Shown here piece after piece: positions 20,624-29,800 of a stretch of 62,780 nt of DNA. Source of the DNA: a virus; IMG/VR virus record IMGVR_UViG_3300007609_000001, positions 1 through 62,780 of that record. One strand, 5' to 3'. The notes beneath the pieces are model-generated. The model had not been told where the DNA came from, ran no database searches, and saw only the letters and a list, made by a program, of their open reading frames with translations. Both the position numbers and the translations under genes were made by a program. How positions within the stretch are numbered: the stretch's first letter is position 1; each line of letters begins with the position of its first letter.

Positions 20624-23515
20624 ATGAGCGCACTAAACGACTTTCTCGATGCTGTGCTTCCTGATAATGGAGTGTATTGCGTTGTTGGCATCCAGAGTGG
20701 CGGCAAGGTCGGGCAACTATTTGTCGAGTCTAAAGACAAGGTTGCGGAGAGAGCAGCAGACCTAGTTGAGCATGGAGTCAACGCATACTTCGCGGTAGCT
20801 TCTTTTGAGGAAGGCAGCAAAAAACGAACCCAAGATAACGCCGCGTGGATGCGTGCGTTCTGGCTTGACTTAGATTGTGGTGAAGGAAAAGAGTACGCGA
20901 CGCAGGACGACGCATTAAATACCCTGCCTGCGTTTATTAGCGCGGCTAATTTGCCTGAGCCCTTGTTAGTTAATTCAGGCAACGGAATCCATGTGTATTG
21001 GCCTTTGCACGAGGACATCTCAAGCGAAGACTGGCTACGTATTGCAGGCAAGCTCAAAGCCGCCTGCCGTTTGTTGGGCCTCAAGGCGGACCCTGCAGTC
21101 ACCGCAGACTCTGCGCGTATACTGCGCGTTCCAACAACCGTGAATTACAAAGACCCGGACAACCCCAAGACGGTGTATGTGCTGGGGGATAAGTATGAGG
21201 TGACGACCGCTGAAGACATCGAGGAGAACCTCGATCAGCTTGACTTGCCAGCAGAAAAGCCTGCACAGCCTGCCGCTAAGGGCGAGCTAAGTGAGACAGC
21301 TAAGGCATTGATTGGCCTGCGTACTTCTAAGTTTGCCAAGATCGCACGGCGTAGCTTAAAAGGGCAGGGTTGTAACGCCATGCGTTACATCATTCAGAAT
21401 CAGCAAGAAGTTGACGAGCCGCTATGGCGCGCGGGGTTATCCGTGGCGTGGGCCTGCGAGGACGCAGACACTGCCATTCATATTATGTCTAGGAAACACT
21501 CGGGCTATACGCCGGAGAATACGCTAGAGAAGGCGCAGTTGACCAAGGGCCCATACACCTGCGATACCATTGGTGAGTTGATGCCTAGTCTGTGTGAAGG
21601 CTGCCCGTTTAAGGGTAAGATTAGCAGTCCTATACAACTGGGTAGTGAAGTCAAACGAGATGAGCAGGGTATGTTTATGCTGGAGGTTCCATCTGAGGAG
21701 CCGCAGCCTGATGAAGTTATAGCTGACGAGCCGGTGGAAGAACCGGCAGAAGACGAGGACGAAGAAGCCGTTAAGGGCTACAAGCCGCCATTTCCATACT
21801 TCCGTGCGAAGGACGGGGGTATTTACCGGCAGGACGGGACAGGGGATGAGGCTACTGAGATTAAGGTCTATGAGTACGACCTCTACCCGTTTAAGCGGGT
21901 TAACGACCCGAACGACGGCGAAGCGATTGTGTTTAGGCACCACTTGCCCAGAGATGGCGTTCGCGAGTTTACCGTCCCACTGACCCGGTTGATGGCGATG
22001 GATCAGTTTAGGGATACCTTTGGCAAAGAGGGCGTAGTCGCCCCGCAATCACAGATGAAAGAGCTTATGAACTATTCAATTCGTTTTGCAAAAGAGCTGC
22101 AGAGACTGCAGAAAGCCAATGAGGCGAGGCTTCAGTTTGGCTGGGATGACAAGCGCGAGAAGTTTATTGTCGGCAACCGCACGTATTGCAAGGGCGGTAA
22201 GATCGAGCATAACCCGGCATCCAGCACTACCGTGGATTTGATCCGACATTTTGAACCGCGCGGGTTGTTGAGTGACTGGAAGGCAGCGGCAAATGTGTTT
22301 GCCCGAGAAGGCATGGAGCCTTTGCAGATCGCGGTGGGTGCTGGGTTCGCAGCGCCGCTTATGCCGTTTACTGGGCTGCCCGGGGCTACCATAAACCTGA
22401 TTAGTAACGAGTCAGGCACCGGCAAGTCTACTGCTGGCTTTGTCGCTATGAGCATCTATGGCGACCCGCTGGAGACCTCGCTGATCGCAGCGGACACGCA
22501 CCTTGCTCGCATGCACCGCATTGGCGTGATGAACAATCTGCCTGTGATGTCAGATGAGATGACTAACCTTGCACCTGACCTGCTGTCTAACATGATCTAC
22601 GCAGTCTCTCAGGGGCGGGCACGGCACCGCATGGAGAAGGACGCGAACCGGGAGCGTAAGAACATTAGCTCGTGGAAGACTATTCTGCTGACAAACTCAA
22701 ACTCCTCGATGATGAGCAAACTTTCTAAAGCCAAGGCACGCCCGGATGGGGAGATGATGCGCCTGATGGAGATGCACGTGGATCGCGTGTACGTCGAGGA
22801 CGCTGACATTCTATTTGAAAAGATTAAGTCGAGCTATGGCATCGCAGCCGAGGTCTATGTGCCGTGGATCGTTGACTATAGTGACATGATCGCTGAGCTC
22901 TACGATAAAGAGCGGGACATGATCTACGCTAAGATTGAAAAGCGCATGGATGAGCGGTTCTGGGTAGGCACGTTGGCGATGTGCTTAGTCGGGCTTCGCA
23001 TCGCACAGAAACTAGGACTGCACGACTACGACCTTGTCCATTTGCAGGAGTGGGTATGCGATTACATCATGTCTCAGCGCAGTGAAGTCAAGTCAGAAGT
23101 CTCTATGGCGGACGACCTTGTGGGTGAGTTTTTGATGGATCACTCTAATGGCATATTGGCTATTGGCCCGAGCATCAACCCACGCAGCGGGGATAATATC
23201 TGGATGCCTGCGCGCAGCTCACAACTGGTTGCACGGTTTGAGCTTGAAGATAACCTCATGTATATCGCCAAAAAACCGTTCCGTGAATACTGCGTAGACC
23301 GGCAGTTTACTGAGTCTGAAGCACTGCGGGAGGCTGCACGTGAGGAGTCTACCTTCCGTTATATCCGCACAACTAAGAAGCGCATGATGGCGGGCACTGC
23401 GATTACCTCTCCGGGCGTTGATGCTCACGTGTTTAAGTGCGCACCCGAGGAGGCCGAGGCTATCTTTGAGACGCTAGAAAAACGTGCAGCTAGCGATGAG
23501 GATGCGGAGGAATAA
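20624..23515 (+). CDS. Bifunctional AEP primase-helicase
   Basis: 963 residues. The N-terminal archaeo-eukaryotic primase-like domain has FWLDLDCG (D-x-D, about 81-83), NSGNGIHVYWPL (His motif, from about 117) and ILRVPTTVNYKDP. A PriCT-like region with DTIGELMPSLCEGCPF follows, then an acidic linker (about 360-385). The C-terminal helicase-like ATPase of DUF927 type has Walker A NESGTGKST (about 595-603) and LPVMSDEMTN as Walker B. It is the phage's primase and replicative helicase in one chain. The ribosome site is weak (GGAAG) and a hairpin precedes it. Confidence 0.88.
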   Translation: MSALNDFLDAVLPDNGVYCVVGIQSGGKVGQLFVESKDKVAERAADLVEHGVNAYFAVASFEEGSKKRTQDNAAWMRAFWLDLDCGEGKEYATQDDALNTLPAFISAANLPEPLLVNSGNGIHVYWPLHEDISSEDWLRIAGKLKAACRLLGLKADPAVTADSARILRVPTTVNYKDPDNPKTVYVLGDKYEVTTAEDIEENLDQLDLPAEKPAQPAAKGELSETAKALIGLRTSKFAKIARRSLKGQGCNAMRYIIQNQQEVDEPLWRAGLSVAWACEDADTAIHIMSRKHSGYTPENTLEKAQLTKGPYTCDTIGELMPSLCEGCPFKGKISSPIQLGSEVKRDEQGMFMLEVPSEEPQPDEVIADEPVEEPAEDEDEEAVKGYKPPFPYFRAKDGGIYRQDGTGDEATEIKVYEYDLYPFKRVNDPNDGEAIVFRHHLPRDGVREFTVPLTRLMAMDQFRDTFGKEGVVAPQSQMKELMNYSIRFAKELQRLQKANEARLQFGWDDKREKFIVGNRTYCKGGKIEHNPASSTTVDLIRHFEPRGLLSDWKAAANVFAREGMEPLQIAVGAGFAAPLMPFTGLPGATINLISNESGTGKSTAGFVAMSIYGDPLETSLIAADTHLARMHRIGVMNNLPVMSDEMTNLAPDLLSNMIYAVSQGRARHRMEKDANRERKNISSWKTILLTNSNSSMMSKLSKAKARPDGEMMRLMEMHVDRVYVEDADILFEKIKSSYGIAAEVYVPWIVDYSDMIAELYDKERDMIYAKIEKRMDERFWVGTLAMCLVGLRIAQKLGLHDYDLVHLQEWVCDYIMSQRSEVKSEVSMADDLVGEFLMDHSNGILAIGPSINPRSGDNIWMPARSSQLVARFELEDNLMYIAKKPFREYCVDRQFTESEALREAAREESTFRYIRTTKKRMMAGTAITSPGVDAHVFKCAPEEAEAIFETLEKRAASDEDAEE

Positions 23516-23518
23516 GAT

Positions 23519-23710
23519 GTGCTTCGTTGGGACTTCGACGCTGTACTAGGCGGTATGCGAGTGGGGGATAGCTTTTTTATCCCCTGCTTAGAGTGCGAAA
23601 AGTACCGCCGGCAGGTTTACGAAAAGGCTAAAGAGTACGGCGTGGAGGTTAGGTGCATGAAAAGAACTGAGAATTATATCAAGGGTTTACGCACGTGGAG
23701 AATCCGGTAG
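23519..23710 (+). CDS. Small conserved protein, 63 aa, GTG start
   Basis: The GTG at 23519 has GGAGG eight bases upstream; an out-of-frame ATG at 23517 stops after ten codons. It reads MRVGDSFFIPCLECEKYRRQ and ends KGLRTWRIR. Cysteines C-x2-C plus one more could bind zinc. The GDSFF...RTWRI scheme recurs in phage early arms; function unknown. Last gene of the early arm. Confidence 0.7.
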   Translation: MLRWDFDAVLGGMRVGDSFFIPCLECEKYRRQVYEKAKEYGVEVRCMKRTENYIKGLRTWRIR

Positions 23711-23722
23711 AATACCACTTAC

Positions 23723-23760
23723 AGTGACGCCCTGCTCTCTCCTCCTCTGACTGCGTCACT
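23723..23760. repeat. Inverted repeat at end of early arm
   Basis: AGTGACGC (23723-23730) and GCGTCACT (23753-23760), loop of 22 bases rich in CTC. It may serve as part of a two-way transcription stop for the converging arms. Confidence 0.5.
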
Positions 23761-23777
23761 GGTCTCTGAAGTGGGTT

Positions 23778-23803
23778 GCCCCCGGTTCGCCGGGGGCTTT
23801 TTT
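23778..23803 (+). terminator. Strong Rho-independent terminator of the early arm
   Basis: GCCCCCGG, tetraloop TTCG, CCGGGGGC, then TTTTTT. Eight-bp GC stem. It overlaps by two bases the stop codon region of the converging late arm. Confidence 0.95.
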
Positions 23804-26800
23804 ATTCCCCGTCGTAAACGTAGTTTCTCATTCTGCGAATTTGCGGAGCCAGCCGTGCTTGGAACTCACGCTCGCGATCTATCCGATTACGTTTTTCTTC
23901 AGGTGACAAGTTAGAGTTTTGAATTTGCTCTATCCGGTTGTTGCTCTTTCGCAGCGTACTTTCTACTCGGTTTATTTGCGTGCGGACTTGCAGCAGTCGC
24001 TTGCTGTCCTCCATGATCTCTTGCACGCGCTCAACATCTCCGCGCTCCCTTGTTAGATTCAATGAGCCAACCGCTGCCCGAACTTCATCTCTGAGCTTGT
24101 AGAAGTCTTGCTTAAACCCGCTGCCTTGCGTGCGGTTAAATAGCACACGAGCTACTGGGTAGTCGGCAAGCTCCCGCTGCGTCTTTTTCTCGCCCGTTGC
24201 CTTTTCATACATAATATCTGTAATAGTCAACGCATTGCCGCCTAACGTACCTAGATACCCTTTTAGCAAATGGTCTGCCACTAGCGGCGATATACCCACG
24301 TTGGCAAACAGCCTAGCCAGCTGCGAAGTGCTCTCACGGTACTGCTCGTCAATCTGTTTATACTGCTCGCCCATGCCAACAATAGGCGCACCGGTGAAAA
24401 AGTTGTAGTTGACCATCGCCTCTAACGACGGCTTTATTAGCTGTGGCGTAAAGTTCGGCCCAAAGACTGCGGTAGTAAACGCATCTCTAAGTTCTACAGC
24501 TGTTTTCTGAGAGTCGAGGTCGTCCCGCATCATGCCCATTACTGCTGCTTCTGGAAGCGCTTTTGTTATAAACGCAAGGTCTGCAGGCATAGCCAGCTTT
24601 AAGGCAGGGCGATCATCGCCCGTTGGTATTAAGAAAAAGCGTGACCGTATGTGCGGTGGTTGATTAACGTACTCTTCGTCGTCAGCGTTCATCAACGCAT
24701 AGAGCCCGCTGAGTATGCTGAGTTTCATCATAGCGCCCCAAAACACACCTAGCGCTTGGGTTTTTTCTGCCTGACTTAAACCTCGGCCTACCATAGACTT
24801 ACCCAAAACGTTCATGCCTTGAGCGTACGCATTCATAAATGGGATAACCTGACGCAACACTGACGCAAACTGGCTAGTGCCCCGACGGTTAAAGTTAATA
24901 ATTTCTGAGGCACGCCAGAATGCTAGCGTCTCGTTGTTTGTCTCCGCTAGGGTTTGGTCGTACACGGCTTTTCGCTGCGCTAAGTCTGAGGCTTCAGCGT
25001 TACGCTCGCCCCACCGCAGCAGCCATGCCAGCGGTTGGTTAGAAAATGTCAGCTCCTCACCTAGCGCTGCTGCCTCTGCTGTTTGCCTTGCCTGCTCGGG
25101 CATGTAGTCAAATTGCCCGACAATACCGTAGCGGTTAAGGTTTTCTTCTCCAAAGGTGCCTCGCCGTAAGTCTTGGCGGATGTTCCACCAACTTGTGCTT
25201 ACTCGCACTGCACCTCTAGCTGGGTTCTTCAACCCCCCAAAACCATACGAGCGGAACGTATCCTGCTGTATCTGGCTGAGAATAAAGTCAGGCGACAAAG
25301 TAATGCCTTTACGCAGGAAGTTAGCTAGCGCCGCAAAAGGACGAAGCATGGGTATATTGGCTGATTCTGTGCCCCGCCAAGCATACGCATCTAACGGATC
25401 GTGCAGCACCGCAAATCTTAATTTGCCGTTTTCTTTCCACGAAATAGCGTTCGGCCGATCTGCTGCAGGAACCTGCTGTAGCGACGCGTACTCTTCTTTA
25501 ACCCCAGTACCGGGGCTTTGCGCTTCGACCTCTCTAAGGCCACGTACCATTTCTCTGGCAGCATGGTTGCGCACCGCCGCTTGAGTCATCCACATAGACA
25601 ACTTAGCCATATTATCAATGACGTTATCTATCTCACGGGGAGAGCCGCGTAGGCGTTTAATCTCACCAATTCTCATCAACCCACTTGTGTGGACTTCATA
25701 CCCACTGGCGGTGCCGGGGTCAGCGTCATCCAACAAACGGTTAAACGGCACATAAGCTACGTTGTCTTTGAGTTCTGCAGCATACTCTTTAGACACTACC
25801 CCTGCCTCTACCATTGCGTCGATCTGCCCGTTTTTAAATTTGGTAAACATATCAAACGCATTCTGGAGCTCAGGGTACTGGTTGAACAGTTTAACTAGTT
25901 CCCGGTTTTCGCGTTGCCGCTCTGCAATCTGCTGGCCGTCTAGGTTGGGGTATAAGTCAACAATACCCTCTTCTATCTGGCTCGCTTCTTTTTGCCGACC
26001 TCGGGCTCTTTGGGCGTCAGCTTTGCGCTGCAGCTCAGCATTGTTTCTGTCTATTTCCAGCTCTCGCTGTGCGATAGTCGCAGCGTGAAACCGATTAACG
26101 GCGTTAGTGTGCCCTATACGATCACCGAGTTTGCCAAGTTCTGCGTTAACATCTGTAATTGAAGGCACCCCATCCCGGCGAACAGCGTTCCACAACCCAG
26201 TTGTTCGGTCTAGCACTAAAGAGCCCGCTCGTAACACTGACGCTGCTAAGCCCTCGGAGCGCAGGGATTGCACGTAGGAGACCATGGGGTTGATGACGCC
26301 TTGTGAATTAACTACGGCGTTGTTATACAGCCGCATAATTTTGTCTTCGACAGTAGCGGCCGCGTCTATCATGCGGACCCTGAACGTGTCTCGCAGCCTC
26401 CACTCACCCGATAGAATGTTTTTAACGTCTTTCGCCGGATTAGATTTGTTCTGCGGCGAGGGGGCCCGAGCTTCTGCTAGCGAATCAAACCCATCGTTAA
26501 CAGGCCGCGCGGCTTCCGCACGTCGGGAAAAGTTTACTTGATCGTAGAAACTATCATCGACCGGGGCATTCGCAATGTCTTCTTGCGTTGGATCAGGAAC
26601 TTCCTTGCGCCCTTCTGCAATATCACGGACGTGCTGCCCTGCTTCTTCTACGTCAAACCCACGATACCCTTTATCCCACGCACGCTGCATGGTGTGCGCA
26701 GCCATAGTTTCGGGGCGTAAAAACACTCGACTCTTACGCAAGGCGTTGCGCCCACCTTCCACGTGCATAGCCGCTTCATAAATTAACTGATCCAGCAACA

Positions 26801-29800
26801 CATCGGCTGGGTCTACAAAGCCTAGTTTAGATAACGCTGCACGAACACGGCGGACAATGTTATCCCACGCCCGGCGAATGCCGCTGTCTGAAAGATAGCT
26901 AGCTTTAGACTCAGCGATGTGTGCGATGATTTCGCGTGCTTCTTGTTTGTCATTCAGGGCGTACTCGCCTTGCGGGTTAGTGTACTCGCGGCGAATTGCC
27001 TCAATGATGCGCCTCATGCGCGCGTTGCCAGATTTAAGTTTGTTGATCTGGTTAACAAGGTTGTTAAACGCTGAGCGGCCCAGCAACTGCTCCATGCCTG
27101 CATGGCCTACGACTTCGTGAGCTAGCACAGTCTCAAAATCAAATTCACTTACCGCATCAGCAACGATGTACACCTTGCCTTTGTAGTAAACGCCTCGCAC
27201 ATTGGTCGGTATATCTAAGTCTGGAATATCAGTTGATGACTGAACAACCTCAACTTCAACCGTGTCTTTAACTCGATTAAGTAATTTAGAAAACGTCTTT
27301 TTGAGGTCTTCCGCTTTTGACAACTGCTTGTTCACGAACGGCGCGCGGCTAAATACGATATCTGTATCGTCGTCGATTGGCCCGAGGTCTTCTTGAACTT
27401 GTGCGTCAATCTCAGCATCAGTGGCGGCGCGCGTAACGCCTGCAGCCTGTCTAACAGACTGTATCTGACGATCCATGCTAAGTGCTGCTGATGGGTTGGC
27501 CGTGAAGTATTCGTAGTCACGCACCTCGTTGTAGACGTGCATGATGGCCTTAGCACGAGCTTGCTCACCGCGTTGAATTTTCTGCCTAAAGTCTTCAAGC
27601 TGCTCATCACTCAGCACGCCGTCTTGGTTAGCTTGGTTAAGCACCGCGTTGGTGTTTGTTTCCGTCGGGGCAGTGATTGCTCGTTGCAAAGGCAGCGCGA
27701 TAGGCGGCAGGCCTTCTAGTGTAGCGTCGCTAGCTGGCACTCCATCTGTGTCTGTACTAGCAGGTGCGCTACGGCGGCCCACTCCTCCGGCATCAGGTGT
27801 TTCACTTGGCTCGGCGGCTCCGGTTCGTTGTTCTCCACCCACGTCCACGCTAGGCTCAGCTGCTCGCTCGTCAGCTGCAGGCTCCGGTTCGCGACGTGCA
27901 GCACGACGACCGCCTCGTCGTCTCGGCGTAGGTTGTTCAGCATCTTCAGTGGGCCGTCCCGCATCTTCTACCTCCGGGGCAAATTCATTAGCAATTGCAG
28001 ATTCTATCTTGTCAATGGCAACAGGGTTTACTTCTCCTGTGGAGTCGTTTACTTCGCCAAACATACGCGCGATATATCTTGCGCGAAAATTAGGGCGGTC
28101 CCTCATCCCGTCAACATTGAACCCCGCAATGCGCTGCTGCAGGGTTTTTCCGTTTGATTCCGCAGTTACGCCAATAGGAACCCCGTTACCGTCACGCGAA
28201 AATGTAATTTCTGCATTCTGCCAGTCCGAATCATCCCAGTTTGTTTCAGGGTGCGGAAATTGACTGTTACCGTTAGTAAGGGAGCTCTGTTTATTTTCTA
28301 AAAAATTGGTTAAGCGCGGAGCGTACGTTTGCGCCCACTCTGGGTACACCATCCGGTATGTATTTAGCTCAGCTAATAACTCATTAGGCGACGCTAAGTA
28401 TTTGTGGTCTTGCAAGGCAACGCGCTGCTGGTCAAAGTTCCCATACAGCGCTGTAGATATGTTGATCAATTCCGCTTCAATTTCTGCAGGGTTGTTGCGC
28501 ACTAACGCGTCAAGCTCACTCGCGTGGTTAGAGTGAGTCAGGTGGCCAGCTTCATGGGCCAGCACCCGATAATACAAAAAGTCTTTGTTTTTGTTGTAGA
28601 ACTTGTCAGTGTTAAGGAATAGCGTCGAGTTAAACACCACTCCCAACGGTTGAGGCAGCTCGTAAACAAATTTACTTGTGCGTGGAGTGAGTTTAGGGTA
28701 AGCCTGTTCCACCCGCGAAGACAGCTCCTGACGCTGCTCATCACTTAGCGTCTGCGTCCACTGAGACAGTGGCGACGCATCCAGATCAGACTGAATTGAT
28801 GGGAGATGATTAGCTTCGCGGTCAGGGTTAGTAGTTGGGTTAGCGTTGGGGTCAACAAGCTCCCCTTGCGGAACATCTACGCCTTGGTTTTCATCAAAAT
28901 TAACCGAAACGCTAAACCCGCCGTTTACCTGCCCAGTGCCAATAAGCGTAGTTTGAATAGTTTGATCCGTTTGAGTAGTTTGCTCCGGTGCGCGCGCGTC
29001 TCGGGAGGTGCTAGTAGTCGCATCAAAAGTTGGGCTTTCTCTAAGACGTCTACGCTCAGCATCAATGACTTCAGTCTGTTGGTCAAACGCTCCTTCTACC
29101 GTCTCCACGCCGCTAAACAAGTCGCCTCTGGGCTCTGGCTGGGCAAACAAGTCAGGTTGTTCTGGCTGCACTTCTCCACGCGCTTCGCGGTCAAGGCGGC
29201 GCTGCTGCGCACGGCGCTGGTTAGACAGACCTGATTTTAAACGCCCCCACTGCTGAGTACCGAGCTGGTTTCTTGCTTCCTGCTCGATAGCCTGAGTGAT
29301 ATCTGGATCGTTAAGCGCTTGCGCTTCGGTAAACTGCTGCACAAAGTCCGACGCTGCTACTTTCTGGCCTGTTTCTAACTGGGGCGCGGTGTCCTCGACA
29401 TACTGCATGTCCAGCTCAAAGTCGGCGGCTTCTTGTTCGGCCATCTGGTCGAGCCCACGTTCACGCATCTGGGCTTCTTCTTGCCGTTGTCTTAACTGCG
29501 TACGGGCGACATCTTTCCACTCTTGAGTCAGCGGAATACGACCAGTTGCCTGCTCTCGCACACGTTCCGCTTGCCGGTCTACTAACTGCCGGCGCAAAGC
29601 AGCGCGACGTTGCTCTTCTTGGGTTTGAGCCTCGGCTTCACGGCGCTGGGCTTGGGCACGAGCACGGTAGTCTTGCTCTTCCTGCATACCCCGCTCGACG
29701 GCAAAATCTACGTCTTCTTGCAGCGCTCTACGAGGGGCTGCTTCCCGCTCAGCTTGCTCAAGCCCAATCCGCTCGCGCTCTGCCCGCAGCGCTTCAGCTT

